DNA from: Pyrocephalus nanus
Taxonomy: Eukaryota > Chordata > Aves > Passeriformes > Tyrannidae
Length of the DNA: 64,000 bases
Assembly: GCA_038380795.1 (NCBI GenBank)
Contig: CM076261.1
Coordinates: 33,567,866 to 33,631,865, forward strand
Reading direction: 5' to 3'
The notes under the pieces: model-generated
Database searches by the model: none
What the model saw: only the letters and a program-made list of their open reading frames with translations
What the model was told of the DNA's origin: nothing
In this document: positions 27,153 through 41,149 of the stretch, one piece after another
Layout: each line of letters begins with the position of its first letter
Numbering within the stretch: the first letter of the stretch is position 1
Translations under genes and position numbers: made by a program

Positions 27153-29460
27153 CATAAGTGCAGACTCTTCAGAAGGTGAACCATGACAAACTCTTCTTTC
27201 ATATTTTGTGCACTGTCAGCTTTGCTTGTAGCATACATGTAATAATTTATGTCATGCACAAAACCCATAGGAAAGAACTTATTCCAGAGTCTGAATACCT
27301 AGTGTAAAACTGTAAAGCACAAGTTGCATTAATCCTCAGCCAAACACACGTACATGGGTATCTCCTCTTCATCTCTGCAGTAGTCTTCACCCAACCTTTG
27401 TTTCATCAATGCATCTATTTTTTCTGTTATCCATTAAATATCCAATAATTTCTAGACTCCTGTGTGCCCAGAATATTACTGTTGATTTTCCTGCAAATTC
27501 AATTACACTCATAGTGTAAACATGGGGGTTTGAATAATTTAATCCTCCAGGAAGTTCTCAGAATATCACTCCTAAAATAAATTAAAGTAATTGAAACCCT
27601 TGAGCGCTATGCAGAAAAATGTTTGATGTTTATAAAGTGCCTAACAGTTGATTAACTGCTAATGTGTCAGCTCACAGCCCTAGAGACAGTCCAGTTACAA
27701 TAAATAAGCAAGAAGTAGTTCTCTATTCTCAGAATAGTAGTTTTTTATCCTTTTTTTTTCTTTAAAAAGGTTAAGTGTGTACCTTCTATGCTTCAAGAGC
27801 TATCAAGATTGTTCAGTTATCCCAACTGTTGGAGAGGTAACAAAGACTCAGATCTCTTAAGTGTTTTGAAGTACTAAAAGTTGTGTTATTACTCATTCTA
27901 AAGATTATATTAATTTTTGAGAACACAGTGAACTTTCTTTTATATGACAACCTCAGTGATTTCACATCACTGCTTGAATTTAATCTGAAAATGTATCTGT
28001 TGCTGTCCTTCAGTTCTTGCTTTTTCTGTTATTAATTATTCTTCTTTAAAGTTGGTTTAACTCATAATGATATACAGTGTCTAAGAGATACTTCCTGACT
28101 GTAAAATAAAACTGTCCAGTGTTACCTTTGACAGAATTGATTGTAATGGGAAGAAAAACTGAACATTCTGAATTTCAGTGTTAGATAAATGTACAGTTAC
28201 TAAAGCTTATTCCTTCCAGATAGACATATATCTGGAAGTTATACCATTGCGGGCTTTATAATAAGCGTCAGGAGGAAATGTAAGAGGGAAGTACTTATGT
28301 TCACTATACTGTAGAAATAATTAATTCAATTGAGCATGATTATCAGTGAATAGTCCCAACTGTCTACAAATAATATATCCCACTGCAGCATCTCTTTATA
28401 CTTTTCAGCCTTTATTCGATCTGAGTGGTTAACTTTCCAGCAATGCTACTACTCCTACTATGTGTATGAACTGAATAATCAGTCTGAAAGCTGAAACATT
28501 ACATAATAATTAAGCACCTTGACCAGAGACAGGATATTTTGTGCTCAGCGAGATCTGCTGGGATCCAATGGCTGGATACAATAAATGTTTTCCAGTTAAA
28601 TTCTCTACAGTGGTGAGGTTTATGGGTTTATTGAGTTTGGGGTTTTTTCTCAGCTGTGAGAAAAAGGAAGAACCCAGAGGTTATCAACAGATGAATTTCC
28701 AAGATTTATTACCACACTTGCACTGCTTTAGCTACTCTTGGCTAAAAGCTTCTGTGGTAGAAGTTAATGTTGTCACACCTATTTCTGACTTCTAGTCTTA
28801 TTCTTTTTTAATTGCTGCAAATTACACACAACTGATTGTTTACAACTTGCAATAATTTTTCAGTGACCATCTGCTTGATATACCATGTTGGCTCATGATC
28901 AAATTAATTAGGGCTATAAAATAAATGGTATAAGGTACCTTCTTGTTCGGGATGATGTCTGTGTCCAGGATGAAACTTTAACTCTAATAACGGGCTAGGA
29001 GGCCAAAATATTATCAATCTTAATAATAAGAACAGTCCTATTTCATTGTGGGGAAATAGTTCAACTCAAACAGCTCCTGCAAAACAGGCTAAGAAAGTAT
29101 AGACTGTTTATATGTGCAAGAACAATAAAACAAGACTCACTTGGCTTGAGAATCAGCTCTCATCCTATTTTTTGCATTGCCCTTGTAGGATTAAGAACTT
29201 CCCCAGTCATTTTAAGAAATAGCTCTGGAAATGTAAAATATTCTAAAAAAATTTAGCTATTTTCCATGTTGACTCAACAGTACCTGAGGGAATTGTTTTC
29301 CATAACATCCATCCTTCACTAAAAGCAGTTTCTCATCCAGAAATGCACTAATGTGTATCAGTGTCTAATAGTATATAATCATGAGTAAAGCGATGTTTTT
29401 GAATAATCCAATTGATACTCACTGGAGTAGAAGCCATGCACAGCTCTTCAACAGCACTGG

Positions 29461-29499
<39 letters not shown>
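29461..29499. repeat. A39 homopolymer
   Basis: Thirty-nine uninterrupted A bases, by far the longest homopolymer in the window. The sequence before it (…TTCAACAGCACTGG) shows no polyadenylation signal and I see no retrocopied body or matching flanking duplication, so I call it a simple repeat. Its exact length is likely to vary between individuals and to be uncertain in an assembly. Confidence 0.95.
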
Positions 29500-29502
<3 letters not shown>

Positions 29503-31244
29503 GTATCTTTAAATCAAAACTTTCCACAATTAATTTACTAAGCTTTTGGAAGAGAGTTAAATAGTGTTCTAGTCATCTTGCAAAGTCTGTTCTAGACTAC
29601 TTTTATTTTGTAGCTGTAGGAAGCTATTTTGGATCCAAAAGTTAGCGTTATGAAATCAGTCTGAAACCTTGGAGTAGATGCATTGCATATGGTTCTGTGT
29701 GGCTATAGAGAAATAATTGCTTGGAGACAAGTTCACTTCCCTCATTCAATATTAAAACATGTTTCTGTCTTCATTTCTCTTTTGTCCTCTGGATTTGCCT
29801 GCCTCTTACCCTTACTATTCTAGCCTCTAATTGCTCTATCAACTCTCTGCTGTGGTCCACTGACCCTTGTGCTTAGTTTACCTCCCTGTGCTGTTGTGTT
29901 TTTTTTCTGTCAGACACTTAATGGAGATAGCTGGAGATGAGGACTGTAGCAGGGAGCCATAGCCATGTATCTCTAATGCATGGCAGTGATGGAGTAGCCA
30001 GAATACAGAGCCTGGTGGAGCCTTATGCCACAGCAATGAGGTGTGTGATGACCAAGGGGCAGCGTGGTGGCATGCATGTGCCAGGCATACAGAAACATCA
30101 GCATGTGGGAAGCTGTCAGTGGCACTGGATAGGGTGGGCTGGTAGAGGGGAAGGAGCATGTATTCTTTAATGTGGTCGACATAGGGCAAGCCAAAGCTAC
30201 TAGAAAGTAATAATAGCTTTTTTTGGAAAAAAAAGAAAAATCCCCCTTTTTCAAATAGGGCATGTGGAAAGATTAAGACTGTGCAATGCCATGCTAAATA
30301 TTTTTTTTTAATTTTATTTTATAGAAAAAATTCATTAACATTCAATATTAGGTCAATATTATGCCAAAGGGAAAAAGTGCACTCCTGGTGATTACTGTCC
30401 TATAAACCTAAATGCTAAAATTAAAGTGAAAGTTTTTAACAAGAAGTCAGAAAGAGTCTAAGGCAATTTAAATTACTTTTTCTTAAGTAAACGAATACTG
30501 GAAACTCAGAATGCCAAAATCCTCTGAATTTGCACAGTCCAGGTGAATTGTCTCATTACAGAAAGGAACATGAGTTAAATATATTTAAAGGTAGTGATTA
30601 AGAAAAAGATCTCAAATCACACTACATTTCTAGCTCTTTGTATAATCCATTGCTTCCTATGAGTGATCATTTAATAATAATCAAGGAAAACAAATTAGGC
30701 AGCATTTTAATGTAATTACACAAAAGAGGGTATGCATATGTTCTTTTGATTTACATGAGATAAATGTATCTTTTGAGATTATTTAATAAGAAGAAATGTT
30801 ATTGTTAAGGGAATAAATAATTAAACTACTGCATCAGAACATTACTAGAAGCATTATATTTTATTCTGGAATACTTTAATGTTTTTTCTCAATGTGCAAA
30901 TTCTACATGCTATACAGAATGAAAGCACTGAGGATGTTTTACTTGTATGTTAAATACTCTCAGTGTTAAACTTAACCTTTATGTAACTTCTTATTCCTCT
31001 GTTGCATCTTGCATTGTTTAATAACAGACTCACAGGCTGTCTTTCACTTAAATTGTATCTTTTTTTATATATTGCCTTTGTTCATTTATTGGGTGTAGAT
31101 GTCTTCCATCTGTCCATAATTGTTTATTTAATGTTTAGAAAAGCTATACTGGAGGAGGTTGGTTTCCAGTCAAACTGCAACACCCTTGAAAGTGTGTTGC
31201 AAGCAAAGTTTTATAATATACCTTTTCTGTTTAATTGTTGTTTG

Positions 31245-31260
31245 TTTTTTTTTTTTTTTT
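31245..31260. repeat. T16 homopolymer
   Basis: Sixteen consecutive T bases, just before GAGATAATC. Confidence 0.9.
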
Positions 31261-32129
31261 GAGATAATCAATTCCAGCCACGTGTTGTAGCTGATCATAA
31301 GTAATGTCCTGTGTCACAGTTCATTTGGATCTCTCAGCTTTAAAGGACAAAGTACTATGTGAATTAAACTTTATTTTGTGAGGTCATTAGGAAAGAAAAC
31401 AAATGCAACATCTAAGGGCTCAATTTCCTTTGTACAGAGTTGTCTAATATGTGAATTAACTAATGCATCATTTAATTCAGGAGGTTTCTAATACAAAAGT
31501 TTTCTACACTGCAACATGCAACTTGTGTACCTATGAGTAAAATAGTTACTTAGCTGATGGTAAGGCTGCTCATCCTTCCCCATCATGGTGTCGGTGTTCC
31601 TTGTATCACACTGGAAAGCACAAAACCTTCAGTGTTCCAACTGCTGTTGGATCTGCTCCAAAAACTCATTTGGGTAAGCTGATATATTTACACCTTCCAG
31701 CTGTGAAATTTGGTCCATACCTTTTCCATTAGTTAGCAGATCCCAGAGAAACTGTCAGAAAACTTATACACAAGGATTATAGCTGCAGGAGACAGCGAGC
31801 AGCAGGTGATATTGGCTGCATAATGACTTTTAGCCCTTTCTGACTACATGTTGACCTCATTTTGATCTAATGGTACAGCTCCTGATATACCTCAGCACTA
31901 AGCACAAGGTGCATGTTAGCGAAAATCTAAGCAGGAGCTGAGAAAACAGTCACATCCTGCCACATGATTTCCAAATTATTGTCAATAACTAGGGAATGCA
32001 GCTATATTTGCAGTATATTCTTTATGCAAAAGAAACCTTTCTGGGCTGAAGAACTTGCATACATTTGACTTGGCTTTTTTTTTCCATGCACACAACACAA
32101 CATCATAATTATTTTTTCCTAAGATTACA

Positions 32130-32160
32130 TTTATTTATTTATTTATTTATTTATTTATTA
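32130..32160. repeat. TTTA microsatellite
   Basis: About seven and a half uninterrupted TTTA units. Tetranucleotide repeat; likely polymorphic. Confidence 0.95.
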
Positions 32161-34404
32161 GCTATTTTAAATAAAATTATTCCCCTTTTAGAATCTGGAT
32201 TCCTCGAGTATTTTGTTATCCTTGTACCATGCAAACCTATTAGAATATAATATAGTTGCCTCTGGAAGGAAATTGTTACAAAACTCTGGATTAAAATATC
32301 TGCAAATGAAGACAAATTTCAGAGAACTTTAGGGGCTGCTATGGAGACTTAACATTAAAATTTTAAAGAAGTCCCATACTTTCATGAGCAACTTAATAGT
32401 AATTAGTCATAGTTACAAAAACTGTAAGCAGTTATAAGGTAAAACACTTCTAGACATTGATTAAGGCTGATAAGATCATTCACTTTGTAGGCCATATAGG
32501 AAAGTAAGGGAACTTCTGCTGTCTTTCTAGTTACACACAGCCAAACTTTTACTTTGGGGAACCAAAGAAGATGATATCAGCTTTTCCTTCAGTTGAATGA
32601 GCAAACATTGAAGACATAGATCTGATTTCCTTCTTCCCCATATACCTTTAATGTAGATGCCAAGCAATCCATTATCCCACAGATTCTGTGTCAGTTTATT
32701 GCACAATTTTGTCAAAATGTCACAATCAAGCAACAAGCAACATGCAGAGATATTAACAGAGAAGACATCACGTTTTTTCTTTAGTTATGATTTCTTCAGG
32801 TTAGTTCTGGTGATGTGAGGTTCTCTGGTGCTTTATTTTTAAAGTTATTCTCTCCCTGATGGAAAGACATACAGAAGTGAGTATTTGAAAAAGATGTACA
32901 AGTAGGAGCTAGAAGTAGGACATTGTGTGTCCAGCAGGAAGGTAAAATCTTGTCATCTAAAGTAAATATGCAGCTCATTCTACTTTGGTAGTGTAAGTCA
33001 TCTCAATGTTATCCCTGCATTGCCACCTTAGAGAGGAAACATGGCATAAAAGAAATAGAAATATACTGCATTGGCCAAGATTTTCATGTTATTTTTTTTC
33101 TAGAGAAGAGAATTGACCACTGCTTTCCTCGAGTTTCAGATACTTTGGTAACTCTCCTAAACCTGTCCTCTTGACCTCACTTTCCTCTGTCTTTGTACAA
33201 TAAAAGGAAAGATGAATTGGTTACGCTTTCCTAACTATTGGTGGTAACTTCAAGGATACACAACTACAGATTAAAATTGTGCACAATGAAAAGGGAACTG
33301 AGAAAATCAGAAGTTTTGTGACAAAAAGAGAGAATGTGAGAGATAAAATTTTCTGAAGTACTCTTTAATATCTTTTACTATGATATTTTACTACTTTACT
33401 CTTCATACATAAATGTTAGTCACATGGTATTGCTCCAGGATATTTAATAAGAGAATTTCACTCCAAGTAGTTTAATTCAAACTGCCTAATTTCATTTGCA
33501 AAACTTTAGAATGCAAGTATTCAGCTGTCACATTTCATGGATTTGTATGCTTTCTTAGCAAATTTAAAGATAACCATAGTATTTATGAACAGCTTCATCT
33601 GCTGCCACTTTTCTTCTCACTTTATAGTCAATATTATCAGCAGACTTACATTTAATTTTCTAGTACAGTGATCAACACTTAACCTTTTTTGTGATTGATC
33701 TTCTATTCAGTTGGAAGAGAGTGTCTTTCATAAAAGAGCTTCAAAGTCCACAGAATGCCACCAGCATAGGGAACAGTATTTAAAAAACCACATCTTTGAG
33801 TATGGAATTAGAATGGACTGAAAATTTGACTTTTTGAATGCATAAAAAGAAAGTGTAAGGGAATACCAGCTATATGCCTTAAAAAATTAGTATTCATTCC
33901 TAATAGATATTTCATAAAAATTTCTTGTTTGCCTTTGTAAACTGGAGAAGTTAGGGCATTTATTTTTAGTAAAAAGTATTCTTAGGGACTCTTTTAAATT
34001 TTAAAAGGAAAATAGTTCTATGCGTATAGTAGTACCACCCACAGAAAACTGTGGAAAAAGTAGTAAAATTGCTGTGTCAGACACTCAAAAGTGCCAAGGT
34101 AATTTGCCTGCGGCAAAGGTTATTATGTAATGATTCAAATACAGATTGTTGTATAATGTGTATAAGCACTATAAAACTGTTTCCTGGGCAAGCTTTCAGT
34201 AGCTGACATCTCAGTATTCATCCACTTATTTAAGTATATAATTTCCAGGACGAGAAGTTTTGATGACCCTAGCTATCACTTATCCATTTATTTAGAGTCT
34301 CTATATGTGTTTCACAGATTTCTGCTAATAATGGATACTAATGAAGAAACCAAGGATTTTTTCATCCCCTAGATGGGCTCTAGGTGGGACAAGGTCCATA
34401 CATA

Positions 34405-34462
34405 AATATATATATATACACACCACACATACACACACACACATACACATATAGATATATAA
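34405..34462. repeat. TA/CA dinucleotide repeat
   Basis: A compound run: TA units first, then CA units with some TACA interruptions, then TA again. Alternating purine-pyrimidine sequence. Confidence 0.9.
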
Positions 34463-36638
34463 TACTTAAGTAATCATGCATGTAATTCTTTTGTCAAAAT
34501 GTAAATTTCAAGACTGACCTCAGCATGAATTTCTTGGACTGAGCCTTGTTTGTCCTGATCATGATTTTAGAAACTTGATGTCCCCTTGAGAGAGTCACTC
34601 TGTTTGAATGTAGGCTAGGACAGACTATTTATTTTAGGTCTTTTCATTCTAGAATTGTTACAGATTGCTTCAGTTGTGAAATTTCTCTAATTTTTCTGCT
34701 TTTCATTTTATCCTTCCAAGTTTACCTCTGGAGAGCAACTACTTCTCAGTTCCAGTAGCACTTAGCAGTAATTTCAAAAGTTATTGAAGGACCCCTCGAG
34801 TACCAAAACCTCCAGAATGTGGAAAGTTTCAAATCCAGTACACAAGAATTAGGAGAAAGGGCTTGCCTGTCTCTCCTGGCATAGTAGAACTGTGCTAAAA
34901 GCATTTGTCAGGTACTTGTAACCATCAAGCAATATTTGCAATTAATTTGTTTTATGAATAGATTTTAAAGATCAATTTCTGTAACTGAAATCTAAAATCT
35001 TTTATTGTGGACTAAATTCTTTTGTTGTCCATTGTAGTTGGTCAGAGGCCTAATGTCTGAGCAGAATCACAATAAAAATAATAACATATTTCTCCAGTAG
35101 ATTTCTCAGATTTTTAATGACTGTAGAAGTAGGCTAAGGTTTCAAGTGCTGAGTTTCTGGACTCAACCTCTTGATGAGCATACACTTTGTTGTGGACAAG
35201 CCCTATGCTCATTAACCTTTGCCTTCTTGTCCACCCAGTGCTCATCTTTAACTCATTCCTGACTCCTTTCTCAAACATAGGAATTCTCAATCTCCATTTT
35301 TTGTTGTTGTTTTTGTTTGTTTGGTTGGTTAGTTTATTTATTTGTTTTTCATGTTTCTCTGTTTCAGTCTCTATCTCACTTGTCTTATTTAGGCTGCCTA
35401 TTATAATTCTTGGTTATGGGGCTGGGTCTGAAGAATTTGGAATAACCTTTCCAAGTAAACTATACCTGGAATTTCAAAGTTATCCTGCTGTGCTGGAGAA
35501 ACTCATTTCATTCTGCTGGGAAGCTCCCTACACTGCACAATTGCAGATAGGACCTGCAAATGGACAGAGCATGCTCTGTGCAGTCACTACCTTTTGAGAT
35601 GATGAGAACTTTGCAGATAATGTGTGATATCCTGCTGAGAAGATCATACTACATATTTCATAGGTTTATATTGAACAAATTTTTCAGGGTTGGCAAGAAG
35701 CTTATCTTTTTCTGAAAAAGATTTGGCATCCCTTGTATGGTTCAAGTTCTCCCTCCAATATCCCCAACTCCACTTCCCACCGTACATACAAATATGCTTT
35801 TTTTTTCTCTTTAGAAAAATATAATCACTTTTTAACTTCCCTCAGACATGAAGATGACTTGTCCATCTAGTCACTATGGACAATGCAGTAAAAATGAGTA
35901 AAGGCAAGGATGTTAACATGAAATACAAGATTAATACAAAATAAAAAGTAGGAAATTAAGTAGAAAATAAAGTAAAAAATTGTAGGATGACAGAAAAACA
36001 ACCACAGATGTTAAAATCCAAAAGATTTAGTTTTGAAATCTGTAACACTGGATTTTGTATTTATATAAAATTGATGCATGTTAATTAATATGTAAATTAG
36101 CTCATAAAAACTAGAAGTCTCAATTTTAGTATTTGCTGCACATCTGAGTTTTATTTGTGTAATTTAAAGTTTCTAAGTGCAAATTTAAGAAAGCTCATTT
36201 CAGTAGCTGGAAAGTCTTAAAAGCATCTTTAAATTGGATTTAAAAATTACTATTTTGCTTTATTATAAAATAATTCTGATCTCTATGGATAAAAAAGTCA
36301 TTAAAAACTTACCTTCCACTCAGTTTTGTCAATGTCACTACAAAATAATCTATGACATTGCATCCAGTTAACTCTACTCTAGACCTAGTTGGAGCAAAAC
36401 ATAAGTGCAGCAGTTTTCAACAGTATTATTTTAGTCTAGGAAAAAAAAAATTGTGTAGAAACTTGCCTAAGATGTTAAACTAGAGAGTATTAGAAAAGTT
36501 GTAAGAGTATTTTTTCTGTTTCTGGTCCTAGAGAGGACAGTTTGAACTGGAAAACATTATGCAGTAAAACAAACTTAACAGATGTTTAAAATTACTTAAA
36601 TTAAATTGATATATCATTCTTCATTATTATTGATTTAG

Positions 36639-36668
36639 AAATTAATAATTAATTTAAATTATTAATTT
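36639..36668. repeat. AT-only inverted repeat
   Basis: Arms AAATTAATAA (36639-36648) and TTATTAATTT (36659-36668) are perfect inverted repeats around a 10-base spacer. Low complexity; probably chance in AT-rich DNA. Confidence 0.75.
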
Positions 36669-38518
36669 AAAAAGTATGTATGTTGAAGTGCCCTTTTAGA
36701 ACGGGTGCAGTGTATTTAATAACAAATTTGTTTTGGTTTGTAGATGGAAGAATTATTATCAGCAGATCTATAGATGGCATGAATCTCTATATTCAGACAG
36801 AAATTATACATATGTGTCTATAAACTGTGGCAATACAGTGAAATCTATAGCAAAACTTGAACATGACTAGACATAACATTCAAACTGTGACTGTTTTAAT
36901 CCCACTTTCTGTCTCTCTACATTTTTGAAAATAATCAAATAGTAGTGTTTTCTTGTGAGTTTTATTTACTTCCTCTGTTTAAAAAACAACAGTCAACCAC
37001 TCTTTTATCTCCGTATCACTTTGAAAGGTATTTTTTAGGTTCTTTGTATTTCTTTGTTTCATGGAGTTTAATGACTACTAAAAGGTGAAGGTTGGAAATT
37101 TAATAGTACATCAGCTGAGTTAATAGTATAGTACATTTGCTGAGTTAACGTAGGTGGCTGCATTTTGAATTGTACTACCATTTCAGCTAATGCGATGCAA
37201 ATGTTTTTTTAATATGTTTCTGCATCCATGTGCACTGGAAAAACATGGACAACAGGAAGAACTAAAGAAGTTCTTTCAATCAGAAAATAAGATGAACACT
37301 ATATAAGTCTTAATGAACATTGATCTAAATTCTGTGAAGTCCTGGAAAAATTAGAGCACTGTAAGAAATTACAGGTTTAAATGTCACACAGGAGAACTAG
37401 CAAAAGGAGCCAGGAGAGCCATAAGCCTTGAATTCCATATTTAGCTGATATGCCTAAAACTGAGATGTGTACACATAAATGGTAATAGTATAACTCTATG
37501 AAGAATCATTTGTAGTCTGCATATTTACCTAATGTGGACAGTCCAAAATTAAATTCTGCTCTCTCTCTGTGTCATGCCTAAAACAGGAAGGTCTGGCTCA
37601 ACCTAGACTGAAAATTCTAAGATTGAGAAAATTATTAACAGCAAAATATAGGATGGCATAATTAAATACTCAGTTGCCTCCAATATCTATTACATAGTAC
37701 ATGCAAAGAAGGATTATGTTTACAGTATCTTCTTTATGAGGCAATTTAATTTTCATGTGAAGGGTCCTCTTATAATAGGTATGGGAGCAAATGATCTACT
37801 TATAAACTATGTGAAGAATTCTGCTGTGTTAAGGAACCAATGTGATGATGATATATTTAGAAATCCCTCATGCTGGATAGGTTCTCACACTCCAAAATCT
37901 GTGATAAAATTTTTTGTCTCCTAATCTGCAGTTTTGTTTGCTAGTACCTCTGGAAAGATTTCATGATCACATCTGCCCTCCCTTAGACACCCAGAGATGG
38001 TTGCAAAGTGGTCATTATAGTTCCATCATGAATTGCATGCTGATGCACAGGAGTTATAACAGCTCAGAAGGAAATACGGAGTAAAGACAGAAGTTTTGTG
38101 TGAATGTTGTGGGGGAGAAGAGATTGTGCCCCAGTTGTGAATGGGGAAGAAAAAAGAGAAACAGTCTTCAGCTACCAACACAGTAAAGGTATTAAAATAA
38201 GTAAGCCTGAAGAATGAAAGTGGGTATTAGGGGAGGGAACAGTATAGTGGTGTAAGGTGTTAAAAATCCTGAGGCTCCAAACCTAAGCAAATGCTAAATT
38301 CAGAAAAGAGTTTTCAGTGAGGCTTTTCTGAGCTTCAGTGTTGTACTATTTTTGCAAGAAAATAAATAAAATGTGGTTATGTTGGCATATTAAATATTTT
38401 CCTTTGTGAAGAAGGGATTTAAATTAATTTCTTATCCCCTCGCATTATTCCTTCCTATGTACAGTTGTTATAAAAGTACATCTCAACTGGAGACTTTAAA
38501 GTTGAATATATTTCATGC

Positions 38519-38534
38519 TTTTTTTTTTTTTTTT
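38519..38534. repeat. T16 homopolymer
   Basis: Sixteen T bases followed by CTGTAG, which resembles a splice acceptor, but no good open exon follows. Confidence 0.9.
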
Positions 38535-40976
38535 CTGTAGTGTTAAACATGTACACTTTCAACTTCAAAGTGGTGCTTTTCATTCCCTTCCATACTGCCA
38601 GAGGCTGTTTTGTCCCTCATTTTTCTCAAAAGTTGCCTAGCAGAACCTCTATGTGTTGCTGAGTGTATTGTGCACCACATGGGCTGTTTGTTGCTGTTCA
38701 CTGTAGACTAATCATTGTTTTGAGAATAGTTGGCTAACTCTGCTGCTTCCAGATATAAAACTGAGATGCCAAGAGTTCATGAAATCATTTAAACTAGTGT
38801 ATTTCAAACATGTATTTCGATGCTGGCAGAAAAGGAAGGATACTAACATCACTGGTGGTGGCAGACATGCAGTGAGAGCAAAGTCATCGTAGTAACAAGT
38901 TTGTAACAAAAAATGTGTGCTGATATTTACCATTTACTTTTATATAAGAAACACAGTAAATATGGATTGTATAGCTTGAAAACTCCTCTCATATTTGCAA
39001 ATAATCAATCATTATATTTGGCAACCTTCAATCAATATTCTTCCAGAAATCCTTGATCTGACTTGAGTGCATACCTTATAATGGCAGTGTGCTATAAAAG
39101 TCCATTATGGGAATATTTGAAATAAACACTTCATCTCCCCTTTTACTGCAGTCCATTATGAGGAAATGAATCTCTAAAGCATGGCATCTCGGAGCACTGT
39201 TATACAGGTGAAACAGTTCATTCTGTGAGGTTCCACTGCAGTTACTAGGGTGACAACTGGGTCAGTGTCAAAAAATATTATAGTATGTCTTCACCCAAAA
39301 TTCAGTGAACATTAAAACATATCATTATTTCAGTTTACCTTCCTCAGGACCATTTTTTGTATGAGGTACAGTAAGCAAAATAGCAGATTTTACTCTTTTT
39401 CACTAGCAAGTCGTAATAGTCTGCCTGACCAAGGAAAGGTCATAACTTCTCAAAAACTTTGAAATGGCTTCTAATGTTGCCATTTCTATCTTGGTGTCTT
39501 CACATAGGCTTATACTTATTTAATGCTCTTGTTGAACGCACTTCTAATAAATTTGAATGTTATGCCCTCTATTTGCGCAACAGTCAGGGATCTCTTCAAT
39601 ATCTCACCTGTGAGTCCAGAGACTGAATGTTCTGTAAAGTTGTTTGCTCATTTGCTGCATGCATTATTCTCTCTGCAGATGCTTGCTGGCTTTACAGAAA
39701 CAGTGTTTGCCAAATTTCAATTTGAACACAGTGTAATTTTTTTTCCTTTTTTTCTTTTCACTTTTCTACCTTTGGCACCTCAAAACCTTCTCTACACTTG
39801 AAAAACTGTTCTGCTTTCTAGGGATATTGTGATGTGCAACATGCCAGTTCCCAGTCATGGCTCAGTTTGTGTGAGCATGCAGCAGCTGTGGCACTTTCAT
39901 CAACATTTGCCATAAATTTTGAAATTCCAGACATAAGCACCATCTGTCTGTGCAAATTCCTCTCATAAGCTGGGCAGTTCCTTAGTAGCTCGTTTCACTC
40001 TAGACACATAGAAAAAAAGATTGATGCTTTAGAAATCACTGGAGTTGCTGAAGAGGAACTATATAGCTTATGTCCCAGGCAGTCTTCTGTGATAATAGCT
40101 AAAGTACATGTTTAATTCTAAATGTGGTCTGGTTCTCTTTTTATTCATTGCATTAGTACTTTTTTAATGTAGGAAAATGAAAGAATAAAAGTTTAGCCTG
40201 AAAGTAGTTTTATGCTGAAAAGTCCTTGTTAAGAAAGGTAACTTGCATTTCTTCAGTCAAGTTAACACATAGGTATTCATGATAATAGTAATAATAATCT
40301 TGAAAAGACATCCTGTGGTCAGGCTGAAGGTTTTCTGCATTTGGCATCATCACAGTTCACTGCAGGGGATTAGCAGATGCTATACAGCTATTCCTTATGA
40401 TCCTCTGTCTTCTGTTTAAACAAATTTATCAATAACTCAACGTATGGGTAACTGAAATATTTCTAGTGTAGATCAGTTGATAGATGTTCTCATTAAGAAA
40501 AAGCTGTGGGCCATGTCATTATCATCATGTTCTTCTTTCCAGAATTACCAAGTGCATTGGTTTGCTACTTATATGCATATGTTTGGGAGAGAAGAGGGTT
40601 CTGCTCAGCAATTCTTCTTATCAGGTCATGTTCCTGACAATTTACCACTCCTTCCTTTTCCTTTTCTACTTTTAAATTGAGATAGTGCAACATAATTCTA
40701 ATTAAATTACATTTAGGACAGTAGATCTAGACAAAGATTGCTTGATAGAGAACTGTGTTAAAAGACGGTGTCCTTGAAGATACAGGGAAGATAGATTTAT
40801 CATGTCTTCTGGTGTTATTCAAAATTGGAATACAAAGCTATAGGCTAAATCTGGTTTCTTAAACTGGAGGATAGCTAGCTGAAATCTGATGTAAAAATTC
40901 CTCATGAATGTTTGCTCAAATTTCAAGCATCTGATTTTGTTGCTGTAGGGTTTCTCTATTTTTTGTGTGTTTTTTT

Positions 40977-40996
40977 GTTTGTTTGTTTGTTTGTTT
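40977..40996. repeat. GTTT microsatellite
   Basis: About five GTTT units inside a longer T-rich patch. Confidence 0.9.
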
Positions 40997-41149
40997 TTAA
41001 TATCTAGAGGCTTTTGCCTTACCCTTTTTAACTGATGTTTCTGAGTATTTTTAAGAAGAGGTCATTTAAAAATGCAATGTCTATAAAATATGTACTGCAA
41101 TATCTATAAAAAAAAGGGTATTCAGTGTTGACAGTTCTTTAGAACAATT

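Larger units (their letters stand above)
19076..29460. other. Long unique AT-rich stretch, no gene seen
   Basis: More than 10 kb without a supported gene or transposon. It holds homopolymers (T17 at 25297-25313 and 27136-27152), a TTTTG-type run near 22855-22882, and two blocks (22380-22640 and 24230-24520) whose more balanced composition makes them possible conserved noncoding elements. The latter contains octamer-like TATGCAAAT at about 24448-24456. Open frames here are short and lack splice support. Confidence 0.45.
29500..41149. other. Long unique AT-rich stretch, no gene seen
   Basis: About 11.6 kb with microsatellites and homopolymers only. A small GC-richer patch at about 29930-30180 produces overlapping open frames on both strands; I could not assign it to a repeat family. 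The 136-codon frame at 35187-35597 begins in a T-rich tract and has no splice support or recognisable domain. Confidence 0.45.

Noticed and set aside
29878..30263. Several overlapping frames on both strands
   Set aside because: Overlapping frames in a GC-richer patch; no splice sites or domain. The patch itself is unassigned.
35187..35597. 136-codon open frame
   Set aside because: Starts in a T-rich low-complexity tract, is hydrophobic for that reason, and the remainder matches no domain I know.
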